A DNA stretch of 64,000 nt. It comes from VXYL01 sp965116935. GTDB taxonomy: Bacteria > Pseudomonadota > Gammaproteobacteria > Pseudomonadales > Azotimanducaceae. The stretch spans positions 1,674,001-1,738,000 of the forward strand of contig OZ220737.1 in NCBI GenBank assembly GCA_965116935.1, read 5' to 3'. Shown in pieces: positions 7,797 through 16,449 of this stretch (position 1 is the stretch's first letter; each line of letters begins with the position of its first letter). The notes below the pieces were generated by a model. That model was not told the DNA's origin. It made no database searches and saw only the letters and a list, made by a program, of their open reading frames with translations. The position numbers were made by a program, and so were the translations under genes.

Positions 7797-8816
7797 TTAG
7801 CCGCTCTGTTCGCGCTGCATCGCCGCCGAGGCCAGTCGCCACACCGCTTCGGGCGCGACCTCGGCGAGGCACGGCGGCAACGGCCGATTTGTCGCCACGG
7901 CATCGGGATGGCGGCAACGTCGCGACAGGCAAGGGGCGCATGACAGCCTTGCACTGAGGTTGACGGCACGCTCGCCGAGGCAGCCGGTGCGCTGAGGGTC
8001 CGTGGGCCCGAACAGCATCACGGTGGGACGGCCCATCGCCGCGCCCAAGTGCGCAAGGCCCGTATCCACCCCAACCACGAGCCTCGAGGCGCCGAGCAGG
8101 TCAATCGCACCGGTGAGGTCCATGCGCTCGCACACCTCGGCTCTCGGCTCGGCATCGGCAATGCGTTCGGCGCGGGTGCGTTCGAGGGAGTCTTGCCAGA
8201 GCAAGGTGGGCGTGAGGCCCTCCGCGGCTGCACGCCTCGCAACGTCGATCCAGTGGCGCTCGGGCCACAGCTTCGTGCTCCACGCCGCACCGTGCAGCAG
8301 CACCGCATGGTCGCGGGTCGCGCGCCCGTTAGCGATGTCGAACTGCGGCGTTCCGGTTGGCACTTCGTAGCCCATCGCTTGGGCGAACAGCGTCCGCAGC
8401 CGCATCGCGGCATGGGCATGGCGAGGCACGCGCAAGCGACGACCGTAGGCCAATGTCGCCGCTCGCTCGCGGATACTGGTGCGGTCGAATCCCGCGCGCA
8501 TCGTTCCCCGAGCCAAAAGCCCCACCAAGGCACTCTTGATTAAACCTTGCGCATCCAACACGAGGTCATAGCGCCCCTTTCGCAGGTGCTGGCAGGCGGC
8601 GCGAATCTCGCTTAGGCAGCGCAAGGGCTGGTGCCGCCAGCGCCGAATCGCCACCGGCAAAATGGCATGAACGCCGCGCGCCAATGCCGCAACTGGCTCG
8701 TAGGCTTCCTCCACCACCCAGTCGATGTGTGCGCCCTGCCGCACCGCATCGCGCACCGCCGGCAGCGTGTGTACGACGTCGCCCAGAGATGACATCTTGA
8801 CGAGCAACACTCTCAT
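7797..8816 (-). CDS. waaC: Lipopolysaccharide heptosyltransferase I
   Basis: A 339-aa GT9-family enzyme that adds the first heptose to Kdo2-lipid A. It starts MRVLLVKMSSLGDVVHTLPA, the classic WaaC N-terminus with its catalytic Asp. The C-terminal donor domain has LVVGVDTGLAHLGAAMGRPT and LFGPTDPQRTG. ATG start at 8816 overlaps the waaF stop by 4 nt. The last ~45 residues include a Cys-rich stretch (CAPCLSRRCRHP) common in heptosyltransferases. Confidence 0.95.
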   Translation of the reverse strand: MRVLLVKMSSLGDVVHTLPAVRDAVRQGAHIDWVVEEAYEPVAALARGVHAILPVAIRRWRHQPLRCLSEIRAACQHLRKGRYDLVLDAQGLIKSALVGLLARGTMRAGFDRTSIRERAATLAYGRRLRVPRHAHAAMRLRTLFAQAMGYEVPTGTPQFDIANGRATRDHAVLLHGAAWSTKLWPERHWIDVARRAAAEGLTPTLLWQDSLERTRAERIADAEPRAEVCERMDLTGAIDLLGASRLVVGVDTGLAHLGAAMGRPTVMLFGPTDPQRTGCLGERAVNLSARLSCAPCLSRRCRHPDAVATNRPLPPCLAEVAPEAVWRLASAAMQREQSG

Positions 8817-9862
8817 CGGGACGCCGCCGCCAAGGGCTCTCGCACGGCGCCCGGCGCCGCCGCCGCACGGGGGTTCGCAGAGCCGTCGCCATCGAACGCG
8901 CCGAGCCGTTCGAGCGCGGCCAGCACGCGGCCGGGGCGGATGTGCCGCAGGCAGTTCAAGTGTCCGAGTGGACATTCGCGGGCGAAGCACGGCCGGCACG
9001 GCAGTTCCTCGGCGACGATCTCCGTGCGTTCGCCGAGCGGCGGCGTGAACGCGGGTGTGGTGGAGCCATAGATGGCCACCACCGGCACTCCCAATGCGGC
9101 GGCCACGTGCATGAGCCCTGAGTCGTTGCTCACCACGGCGTGGGCAGCGGAGAGGAGATCCACGGCGTCGGTGAGGGAAGTCCGGCCGGCCAGATTGTGC
9201 GCCAGCGAACGACGGGAGATGCGTTCCGCGGCGCCGGCATCCGCCGCGCCGCCCATCAGCCACACGTCTGCGCCGCGATCGCGGCAGGCGCGTGCCACAT
9301 CCGCGAAGCACGCTTCAGGCCAGCGCTTGGCCGGGCCGTAAGTCGCACCCGGGCAGAGCGCGATGATGGTTCGATCGAGCGCAACACCGAGCTCGGCCGC
9401 CCTCTGCGCCCTCACCTTGGTGTCGGCAACCAAGCGCGGCGGCTCGGCATCGGCATCCGCCAACGCCGCAAAGCGATCCACCATGCGAGGCAGCTTTCGC
9501 GCATCCAGGGCCCGGGCATCGGTGAACAAAGCGCCCCGTGCCTCCTTGCAATAGCCAATCCGATGCGGAATGCGGGCAAAGGCGGGAACCAGCGCAGACT
9601 TGAAACTCCCCGGCAGCACGACCGCGCGTTCAAAGCGCAAGCGCCTGAGGCGCATGGCGACGCGACTTCGCTCGCCGAAGTCGAGCCGACCGTGGCGAGT
9701 GCGAATGAGGTGGGAGGCAGTCACGCCCGGCATCCGCCGCGCCAGATCTCGCGTTGCCGGCGGCGCGAGACAATGCACCTCAGCGCCCCGCCGCGCCAAT
9801 GTTGCCACCACGGTCTGCGACATCACCATGTCTCCAACCCAAGCTGGCGAGACCAACAACAC
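8813..9862 (-). CDS. waaF: Lipopolysaccharide heptosyltransferase II
   Basis: A 349-aa GT9-family enzyme that adds the second heptose. Features: VLLVSPAWVGDMVMSQ at the N-terminus, CPGATYGPAKRWP in the donor domain, VVSNDSGLMHVAAALG and YGSTTPAFTPP. Length equals E. coli WaaF (348). The GTG at 9862 was chosen because no ATG lies near the conserved start and the upstream open frame reads straight into a palindromic repeat. That repeat separates waaF from ilvE, so the operon may be interrupted or rewired here. Confidence 0.92.
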   Translation of the reverse strand: MLLVSPAWVGDMVMSQTVVATLARRGAEVHCLAPPATRDLARRMPGVTASHLIRTRHGRLDFGERSRVAMRLRRLRFERAVVLPGSFKSALVPAFARIPHRIGYCKEARGALFTDARALDARKLPRMVDRFAALADADAEPPRLVADTKVRAQRAAELGVALDRTIIALCPGATYGPAKRWPEACFADVARACRDRGADVWLMGGAADAGAAERISRRSLAHNLAGRTSLTDAVDLLSAAHAVVSNDSGLMHVAAALGVPVVAIYGSTTPAFTPPLGERTEIVAEELPCRPCFARECPLGHLNCLRHIRPGRVLAALERLGAFDGDGSANPRAAAAPGAVREPLAAASR

Positions 9863-9891
9863 GCGCCCGTTGTTCCGCTGCCGCTCCGCGT

Positions 9892-10159
9892 CCTCTGGAG
9901 GGAGGGCGTCTCGCCCTCCGTCGCGCTGCCAGACGCGTCCGCGCGGATGCACACCACCAAGGTTCGACCCTATTTCGACCTGCATCGCATTGGCCCGCCT
10001 TGCGCGCCTGTCGGCGCGTTGGAGGGCGAGCGCCGCCAAACCCCTCGCCATCGCTCGGGGTCTGGCCCCAGTCCCCACCTCTCCATGACCTTGCACCTCA
10101 TGCGCGGCGCTTCCGCGCCGCTCCTGCGGTGCAAGGTTATGGTGACCTCCCTCCAGAGG
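9892..10159. repeat. 268-bp composite repeat with 14-bp terminal inverted repeats
   Basis: Bounded by CCTCTGGAGGGAGG (9892-9905) and its exact complement CCTCCCTCCAGAGG (10146-10159). Inside are GCGCGCCTGTCGGCGCG and, at 10087-10138, a long hairpin with arms ACCTTGCACC and GGTGCAAGGT around GCGGCGCTTCCGCGCCGC. No ORF. It fills nearly all of the ilvE-waaF gap and abuts the waaF start. Confidence 0.75.
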
Positions 10160-10183
10160 GAACCGACTCTCAACCCCGCTGCC

Positions 10184-11152
10184 CTAGACCACGCCATCGG
10201 CTTCCGGCACAGGCGCACTGGCGCCGACGAGCGTGTGCCATTCCGGGTGGGCATCCCGCTTGCCCCGCACCTGGTCGAAGTAGAGTGACTGTAGCTTCTC
10301 GGTCACTGGCCCCCTCTTGCCGCTGCCGATCCGCCGACCGTCAAGTTCCCGAATCGGCAGCACTTCGGCGGCGGTGCCGGTGAAGAACGCCTCGTCGGCG
10401 ATGTAGAACTCGTCGCGGGTGATGCGCCGCTCGATCACTTCAAGGCCTTGCTCGCGGGCAAACACGACAATGGTGTCGCGGGTGATACCAGGCAGACACG
10501 ACGTGAGTTCCGGCGTGTGGATCACGCCGTCTGCGACCATGAACACGTTCTCGCCGCTGCCTTCCGCCACGTAGCCTTCGTTGTCGAGCAGAAGCGCCTC
10601 GTCGCAGCCAGCGTCCACAGCCTCGCGCAGCGCCAGGATGGAGTTGATGTAGTTGCCGTTCGCCTTGGCCTTGCACATCGTGATGTTGACGTGGTGGCGC
10701 GTGTAGGACGAGGTGCGAACCGAGATGCCCCGCTCGCGGGATTCCGGGTCCATGTAGTCGGGCCACGGCCAGCACGCCATGGCCGCATGAACGCTCAGGC
10801 CCTCGGCCCGGAGGCCCATTGCCTCGGAGCCAAGCCAGACCACCGGCCGCAGATAGCCTTCGTCCAGATCGTTGGCGACGAACACCTCGCACTGGGCGCG
10901 CTCGAGTTCCTCGCGCGCGAAGGGAATCTCGATGCGCATGATGTGGGCGGAATCGAACAGTCGCTTGGTGTGTGCGCCCAGGCGGAAAATCTGCGTGCCG
11001 GCCGCAGTGCGGTACGCCCGAACCCCCTCAAACACGCCGACGCCGTAGTGCAGCGTGTGCGTGAGCACGTGCACCCTCGCATCGCGCCAGGGCACGAGCT
11101 CGCCGTCGAGCCAAATCCAGCCGTCTCGATCCGCCAGGGTGCCTGTATCCAT
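10184..11152 (-). CDS. ilvE: Branched-chain amino acid aminotransferase
   Basis: A 322-aa class IV PLP aminotransferase that carries out the last step of valine, leucine and isoleucine synthesis. It has the family HTLHYGVGVFEGVRAY near the start, the PLP-lysine segment MCKAKANGNYINSILA, and EGSGENVFM, with the late FFTGTAAEV. ATG start at 11152. It heads the LPS-direction gene string as in Pseudomonas, and ilvD of the same pathway lies 3 kb away on the other strand. Confidence 0.95.
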   Translation of the reverse strand: MDTGTLADRDGWIWLDGELVPWRDARVHVLTHTLHYGVGVFEGVRAYRTAAGTQIFRLGAHTKRLFDSAHIMRIEIPFAREELERAQCEVFVANDLDEGYLRPVVWLGSEAMGLRAEGLSVHAAMACWPWPDYMDPESRERGISVRTSSYTRHHVNITMCKAKANGNYINSILALREAVDAGCDEALLLDNEGYVAEGSGENVFMVADGVIHTPELTSCLPGITRDTIVVFAREQGLEVIERRITRDEFYIADEAFFTGTAAEVLPIRELDGRRIGSGKRGPVTEKLQSLYFDQVRGKRDAHPEWHTLVGASAPVPEADGVV

Positions 11153-11242
11153 CTCGTCTCCACGTCAATGAGCGCGGGCCGCGCAAGTTGCCGCCCGGCC
11201 GCCCGACCCATGCGCGGAAGCCTACGGGTTTCCGCCGCTCGC

Positions 11243-11287
11243 CCCAAGTGCCCGGCCCTCAGCCGGACGCACGCCAATGCACTTGGG
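11243..11287. promoter_or_regulatory. Inverted repeat in the ilvE-argE divergent promoter region
   Basis: The 191-bp gap between divergent ilvE and argE contains CCCAAGTGC (11243-11251) and its exact complement GCACTTGGG (11279-11287), centred 36 nt apart. The position suits an operator shared by two amino-acid genes, but 9-bp arms in high-GC DNA can arise by chance. I could not assign -35/-10 boxes with confidence. Confidence 0.3.
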
Positions 11288-11343
11288 CGGAGCTTCGCTA
11301 TAGGATTGGATCTTTCGCAAGCCGCCGGGCGGCTCCCGCACCT

Positions 11344-12486
11344 ATGGCCATTCCCGAACCCATCGACATGCTGCGCGAGCTGGTGGCGTCGCCCTCGGTG
11401 AGCTGCACCGATCCGAGCATCGACCAGAGCAATCTTGGGGTCGTGCATCAGCTCGCCGGCTGGCTGGAAGAGCTCGACTTCACGGTGGATGTGTTGCCGA
11501 TGCCGGACAAGCCCGGCAAGGCCAACCTCATCGCCACGCGGGGTGACGGGGAAGAGGCAGGGCTTGCGCTCTGCGGCCACACCGACACGGTTCCCTACGA
11601 CGAGGAACTCTGGCAGTTCGATCCGTTTCAGGTCACCGAACGGGACTCGCGGCTCTTTGGCCTCGGCACCGCCGACATGAAGGGCTTTTTCCCCCTCGCG
11701 CTCGGTGCGGCGCTGCGCCATGCCGACAGCCGGCTCAAGCGTCCTCTGACGATCATCGCCACCGCCGATGAAGAGACCTCCATGGACGGTGCCCGATTTC
11801 TCGCCGAACGCGGCATTGGCAGCGTTGGCGCCGCCGTCATCGGCGAGCCCACCGGCATGCGACCTGTGCGCGCCCACAAGGGCGTGGCGATGGTCGCCAT
11901 CGACGTGGAGGGTTCGGCCGGGCATTCCTCCAACCCCGCCCTCGGCATCAACGCCCTCGATGCAATGCACGACGTGATGGCCGAGATCATCGCCTTCCGC
12001 CGCGAACTCGCGCAGCGCAACGTGCATCTAGATTTCGAGGTGCCGACGCCGACGCTGAACCTCGGCTGCATGCACGCCGGCGACAACCCGAACCGCATCT
12101 GCGGCCACGCCCAACTCCTCATTGACCTGCGCGTGCTGCCGGGCATGGATGCCGAGGAGGTGATCGATGCGCTGCGCACCCGCATCCAGACCCGCGCAGG
12201 AGAAGCCGAGGTGACCGTGGAACCCATGTTCCGCCCGTTGGCGCCATTCGAGACCGCCGCCGAAGGGCGGCTGGTGCAGGACCTCGAAGGTCTTTCCCGC
12301 AACGCCTGCGGCACCGTCGCGTTCGGCACGGAAGCGCCGTTCTATTCCCGGCTCGGCGTCGAGACCGTGGTGTTCGGCGCCGGCTCCATCGATCAGGCGC
12401 ACCAGCCGAACGAATATCTCGAAACCGCACAGATTCCGCCCATGCTGGACATTCTCACCACGCTGATCGCCCGGCACTGCCTGTAG
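11344..12486 (+). CDS. argE: Acetylornithine deacetylase
   Basis: A 380-aa M20-family zinc peptidase that removes acetate from N-acetylornithine in arginine synthesis. Metal-site motifs are present: CGHTDTVPYDEE (His, Asp), GTADMKGFF, and the catalytic TADEETSMDGA with neighbouring Glu. GEPTGM and the late DQAHQPNEYLE with the last His ligand are also seen. ATG at 11344 was chosen from the family start MAIPEPIDMLRELVA; the frame is open 52 residues further up across the promoter region. Followed 13 nt later by argA. Confidence 0.95.
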   Translation: MAIPEPIDMLRELVASPSVSCTDPSIDQSNLGVVHQLAGWLEELDFTVDVLPMPDKPGKANLIATRGDGEEAGLALCGHTDTVPYDEELWQFDPFQVTERDSRLFGLGTADMKGFFPLALGAALRHADSRLKRPLTIIATADEETSMDGARFLAERGIGSVGAAVIGEPTGMRPVRAHKGVAMVAIDVEGSAGHSSNPALGINALDAMHDVMAEIIAFRRELAQRNVHLDFEVPTPTLNLGCMHAGDNPNRICGHAQLLIDLRVLPGMDAEEVIDALRTRIQTRAGEAEVTVEPMFRPLAPFETAAEGRLVQDLEGLSRNACGTVAFGTEAPFYSRLGVETVVFGAGSIDQAHQPNEYLETAQIPPMLDILTTLIARHCL

Positions 12487-12499
12487 CGACAATGCCGCC

Positions 12500-13789
12500 A
12501 TGAGCGATCCGACGGACTGGCCCCGCGCCGACTGGTTTCGTGCCTCTGCGCCCTACATCCGCGCCCACCGGGGCCGGCTGTTCGTGGTGATGCTAGGGGC
12601 CGATGCGCTTGCGAGCCCCAACCTGCGCACCATCGTCCACGACCTTGCGCTGCTGCACGTGCTCGGGGTGCGGCTGACGCTAGTGCACGGCATCCCCGGC
12701 GACGGCGACGGGCCCACCAGCGCCGAGAAGCTAAGCGAGTTCGAACGCGAAGCTGGCGTCGCCCGTTCGATGCTCGAAGCCCTCTTCTCCACCGGCATTC
12801 CACCGAGCCCGCTGCGCAACAACCACGTCTCACTCGTGGGGGGGAACCTCGTCACCGCCATGCCGGCAGGGGTCGTGGATGGCGTCGATCACCTGGCGAG
12901 CGGCACACCGCGCAAGATTCACGTCGCCGCCATCCGTTCCTTGCTCGACTCCGGCCATGTGGTGCTGCTCTCTCCCTTGGGCTACAGCGCCTCCGGCGCG
13001 GCGTACACCTTGCAGCCCGCCGAGCTCGCCGCCACGGCGGCGGTCGAACTCGGCGCCGACAAGCTCGTGGTGTTCGATGCGATTCCCCGGCTCTCGGACA
13101 TGAGCGACGTCACCGTTGAGGGCCTCGGCGAGCTGCTCGCAGCGGAAGGCGCGGAGGCGAACTACGGCAAGGCAACCATGGATCGGCTGCAAGCGCTCCT
13201 CGACGCCTGTCGGCGTGGCGTGCCGCGCGGACACCTGATCGGCCACAACGCCGACGGTGCGCTGTTGCAGGAACTCTTCACCGCCGAGGGTGCCGGCACG
13301 CAGGTTGGCAGCGAGGACTACCGCGTCGTGCGTGACGCTACCGACGCGGACATCGGCGGCATCGTCGAGCTCATCACGCCGCTCGAACAGTCCGGTGCGC
13401 TCGTGGCCCGGCCCCGGGATCGAATCGAGCGCGAGATCGGCAACTTTCTCGTCGCAGAACTCGACGGCGCGCTCACCGGCTGCTGCGCCCTCTATCCGCT
13501 CGGCGGCGGAAGCGCCGAACTCGCTTGCCTGGTTGGCGGCGAGGGTGTTGGCGACCGCCTGCTCAAGGCTGTTGTCGAGCGCGCCAAGGCAACCGGCGTA
13601 GAGCGCCTGTTTGCCCTCACCACCCGCGCTGGCGACTGGTTTACGGAACGCGGGTTTGCGCCCGTGGACGTTGCGGCGCTTCCCGGCTCCCGCAAAGCCA
13701 TGTACAACTACGCTCGCAACTCCAACGTCTTCTTGCTAACGTTGGCGTCGGCTGTCCAAGGGGAGCAGGAACATGCAATTCGACGATGA
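12500..13789 (+). CDS. argA: Amino-acid N-acetyltransferase (N-acetylglutamate synthase)
   Basis: A 429-aa classical ArgA that starts arginine synthesis by acetylating glutamate. An N-terminal amino-acid-kinase-like domain (about 20-280) contains the inhibitor fold, for example LTLVHGIPGDG and HVVLLSPLGYSASG. A C-terminal GNAT domain (about 285-415) includes GEGVGDRLLKAVVERA and TTRAGDWFTERGF. It usually ends soon after the KAMYNYARNS-type segment, but here ~20 more residues follow and overlap the next gene by 17 nt. The argE-argA pair forms an operon. Confidence 0.93.
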   Translation: MSDPTDWPRADWFRASAPYIRAHRGRLFVVMLGADALASPNLRTIVHDLALLHVLGVRLTLVHGIPGDGDGPTSAEKLSEFEREAGVARSMLEALFSTGIPPSPLRNNHVSLVGGNLVTAMPAGVVDGVDHLASGTPRKIHVAAIRSLLDSGHVVLLSPLGYSASGAAYTLQPAELAATAAVELGADKLVVFDAIPRLSDMSDVTVEGLGELLAAEGAEANYGKATMDRLQALLDACRRGVPRGHLIGHNADGALLQELFTAEGAGTQVGSEDYRVVRDATDADIGGIVELITPLEQSGALVARPRDRIEREIGNFLVAELDGALTGCCALYPLGGGSAELACLVGGEGVGDRLLKAVVERAKATGVERLFALTTRAGDWFTERGFAPVDVAALPGSRKAMYNYARNSNVFLLTLASAVQGEQEHAIRR

Positions 13790-14066
13790 CGACTTGGTGG
13801 AGTTCGATGACGATCGGTGTGACCGGTGCGGGAACCTGCTTCAAGTAACTGGCGACTGGAACCCGCTTCGGACCTGCGATTGCTCTCGCTTCCAGGACCG
13901 CGAGTCAACCTCCGACTACCTGTGGAGAATGCGGAAGGGGCTTCTTCGGGAACTTGCGACCCATTTTCAGCCCAACTTCAAGGGGAAGAAAAAGCGCGAC
14001 TTGGTGCAGCTGCTCCTAGGCGAGAAAGAGGAGCACCTCAAAGACGCGATCGAGTGTTTCGCGTAG
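13773..14066 (+). CDS. Small Cys-rich protein of unknown function
   Basis: A 97-aa protein with a strong ribosome binding site (GGGGAGCAGGAAC before the ATG) that overlaps the argA end by 17 nt, so it is very probably translated. An acidic N-terminus is followed by CDRCGN and TCDC, a CxxC plus CxC pair that could bind zinc. The C-terminal half is basic, predicted helical (KGKKKRDLVQLLLGEKEEH). I do not recognise the family. The operon position between argA and ilvD may be incidental. Confidence 0.6.
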   Translation: MQFDDDDLVEFDDDRCDRCGNLLQVTGDWNPLRTCDCSRFQDRESTSDYLWRMRKGLLRELATHFQPNFKGKKKRDLVQLLLGEKEEHLKDAIECFA

Positions 14067-14105
14067 GCGGCCTGTCAACGAAGCTCCGTCGCGCGCTTTC
14101 CAAAG

Positions 14106-15830
14106 ATGTCGATCGCGGACCATTCTCTCGACACAGCAATGTCATCGCCTAATCCCATGACCGGTCCCAAACGCCCCTATTCCTCCATCGTCGTCGACGG
14201 GGTCGAGCAGGCGCCGAGCCGCGCCATGCTCTATCCCGTGGGCTTCACCCGCGAGGATTTCGCCAAGCCGCAAGTTGGCATTGCCTCCACCTGGTCGATG
14301 GTGACGCCGTGCAACATGCACATCAACGAACTCGCGGATGCGGCGGCGATGGGTGCCGACGAAGCCGGCGCCAAGAGCGTGCTGTTCAACACCATCACCG
14401 TCTCGGACGGCATCTCGATGGGCACGCCGGGAATGCGCTACTCCTTGGTGTCGCGGGAAGTGATCGCCGACTCCATCGAGACCGTGGTGGGCGCCCAAGG
14501 GTTCGACGGCTTCGTCACGATCGGCGGCTGCGACAAGAACATGCCAGCCTGCGCAATGGCCATGGCGCGCCTCGACCGGCCATCCGTGTTCGTCTATGGC
14601 GGCACCATCCAGACCGGCGAGGAGCGCCGGGACATCGTGTCGGTGTTCGAGGCCGTGGGCGGCCACGCCGCCGGCACCGTAAGCGACGAAGAGCTGCTAG
14701 CGGTAGAGCAAACCGCCATTCCCGGCCCGGGCTCCTGCGCCGGCATGTACACGGCCAACACGATGGCCTCCGCCATCGAGGCGCTCGGGCTGTCGCTGCC
14801 GAACTCCTCCGCGCAGGAAGCCGTGAGCCAGAGCAAGCGCGAGGATGCATACCGCGCCGGTGCGGCGGTTGCCGAGTTGGTGCGACGCGGCATCAAGCCG
14901 TCGGACATCCTGTCGATGGAGGCATTCGAGAACGCCATCACGGTGGTGACGGCGCTCGAAGGCTCCACCAACGCAGTGCTGCACCTGTTGGCAATCGCCC
15001 ACGCCGCCGGCATCAGCCTCACCCTCGACGACTTCACCCGCATCGGCGCCAGGACGCCCGTGCTTGCGGACATGCGCCCGGCCGGCAACTACGCCATGGC
15101 GGAACTCATTGAAATCGGCGGCATCCAGCCCCTGATGAAGACCCTGCTCGACGCCGGCCTCTTGCACGGCGACTGCCCGACGGTGACCGGACGCACGCTG
15201 GCCGAGAACCTCGCCGACGTTGCCCCCTATCCCGACAGCCAGAAAATCATCCGCCCCCTGGACAACCCCATCAAGCCGGACGGCCACCTCGTCATCCTGC
15301 GCGGCAACATGGCTCCGGAAGGCGCAGTGGCCAAGATCACCGGCAACGAAGGGCTCACCTTCACCGGCACGGCACGCGTCTTCCACGGCGAGGAAGCCGG
15401 CATGAAGGCGATCATGGACGGCACGGTGCAGAAGGGCGACGTGGTGATCATCCGCTACGAAGGCCCCCGCGGCGGCCCCGGCATGCGCGAAATGCTGAGC
15501 CCCACCGGCGCCATCATGGGCAGGGGCCTCGCCCGCGACGTTGCCCTCATCACCGACGGCCGCTTCTCCGGCGGCTCCCACGGCTTCGTCATCGGCCACG
15601 TCACGCCAGAAGCCTACGACGGCGGCCCCATCGGCCTCGTCGAGGACGGCGACCGCATCACCGTCGATGCAGAAGGGCGCGAGATCAACCTGCACGTCAG
15701 CGACGAAGAACTCGCCGCCCGCCGCTCCCGCTGGCAACGCCCCGAGGACTACACGGAACGAGGAACCCTGGCCAAGTATGCTCGCCTTGTAACGTCTGCC
15801 TCGGAAGGCGCGGTGACAGACAAGTTCTGA
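14106..15830 (+). CDS. ilvD: Dihydroxy-acid dehydratase
   Basis: A 574-aa Fe-S enzyme that dehydrates dihydroxy acids in isoleucine/valine synthesis. Cluster cysteines sit in GGCDKNMPACAMAM and GPGSCAGMYTANTM; GGRFSGGSHGFVIGH and the late EGREINLHV segment are typical. Start: the ATG at 14106 is used, but the ATG at 14139 (MSSPNPMTGPKRPYSS) is as likely since neither has a clear ribosome site. It is shorter than the 616-aa E. coli enzyme but normal for the short subfamily. Confidence 0.95.
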   Translation: MSIADHSLDTAMSSPNPMTGPKRPYSSIVVDGVEQAPSRAMLYPVGFTREDFAKPQVGIASTWSMVTPCNMHINELADAAAMGADEAGAKSVLFNTITVSDGISMGTPGMRYSLVSREVIADSIETVVGAQGFDGFVTIGGCDKNMPACAMAMARLDRPSVFVYGGTIQTGEERRDIVSVFEAVGGHAAGTVSDEELLAVEQTAIPGPGSCAGMYTANTMASAIEALGLSLPNSSAQEAVSQSKREDAYRAGAAVAELVRRGIKPSDILSMEAFENAITVVTALEGSTNAVLHLLAIAHAAGISLTLDDFTRIGARTPVLADMRPAGNYAMAELIEIGGIQPLMKTLLDAGLLHGDCPTVTGRTLAENLADVAPYPDSQKIIRPLDNPIKPDGHLVILRGNMAPEGAVAKITGNEGLTFTGTARVFHGEEAGMKAIMDGTVQKGDVVIIRYEGPRGGPGMREMLSPTGAIMGRGLARDVALITDGRFSGGSHGFVIGHVTPEAYDGGPIGLVEDGDRITVDAEGREINLHVSDEELAARRSRWQRPEDYTERGTLAKYARLVTSASEGAVTDKF

Positions 15831-16035
15831 GGGCCACTCGAAGGCGGGGCATTGTCCGTCGGGTCGCTGGAGGGATACGCGTGAATGGGGTCCTATGTCC
15901 GCTGGCAGCCTGTCGGAGTTGTGATGGGCGGGGCTTCGGAGGGAAGGCATCCTGCCAACGCGCCCGAAGGGCGCGCCCCTAGCGCCGACAGGCGCCTATA
16001 GTCGGCGTAGGATTGGGCAGTAGGGACGTGTTTGG
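15831..16035. repeat. Gap with partial palindromic repeat
   Basis: Between ilvD and the small membrane ORFs. At 15941-16000 lies a copy of the intergenic repeat: GGAGGGAAGGCATCCTGCC, then the stem GCGCCCGAAGGGCGC, then GCGCCGACAGGCGCC. No ORF. Confidence 0.55.
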
Positions 16036-16224
16036 ATGCGACCGGTGACCAAGTCGACAATGCGGTGGAATGCGGTCTGTGCCGCTTTCTTGGTCGCGTG
16101 CGGCCTGTACGCCGAGTTTCCACTTTGGGTGGTCATCCCTGTGGGGATTCTCGCCGTGTTCCCAGTCGTGTGGTGGCCTAGATGGTATCGAGCCTTCAAG
16201 TCCAATCTCGCCACACGTCGCTGA
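16036..16224 (+). CDS. Possible small two-helix membrane protein
   Basis: A 62-aa ORF with two hydrophobic stretches (about 11-26 and 30-46) between basic ends, positive at both termini. A weak AGGGAC precedes the ATG by 10 nt. No family recognised. The following ORF, 33 nt downstream on the same strand, also starts with a membrane helix. They may form a small operon, but both could be chance ORFs in a gene-poor stretch. Confidence 0.4.
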   Translation: MRPVTKSTMRWNAVCAAFLVACGLYAEFPLWVVIPVGILAVFPVVWWPRWYRAFKSNLATRR

Positions 16225-16257
16225 TCGGCCTCCGGCGGCATTGAAGGGGCCCGGGTT

Positions 16258-16449
16258 GTGATTGGGTTTGTTGTTGGGTTGATCCTGCTAGCGGTGGTCC
16301 TTGCCGCGTTGATTGGTCTTGGTATGGAGGATCAAGGGACGGACCCGACCGAGCCTACGTCAGATGCGTCCAAGATCCAGGCCTCCCGCGGTCGTTTCGG
16401 GCGCTTAATCCGAAAGGTGGGCAATTGGTTGCCCCCGATGATTCCCTAG
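16258..16449 (+). CDS. Possible small single-helix membrane protein
   Basis: A 63-aa ORF with a GTG start. Residues 1-22 form a strong membrane anchor (IGFVVGLILLAVVLAALIGLG), followed by an acidic then basic cytoplasmic or periplasmic tail. The local base use is less GC-rich than the flanking operons, as for the preceding ORF. No family recognised; existence unproven. Confidence 0.38.
   Translation: MIGFVVGLILLAVVLAALIGLGMEDQGTDPTEPTSDASKIQASRGRFGRLIRKVGNWLPPMIP

Noticed and set aside
3700..10160. Clusters of short repeats as a CRISPR array
   Set aside because: Copies are far apart, differ in length, are palindromic and have no regular spacers; no cas genes.
14697..15950. 417-codon frame antisense to ilvD
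   Set aside because: Shadow of the strongly conserved dehydratase.
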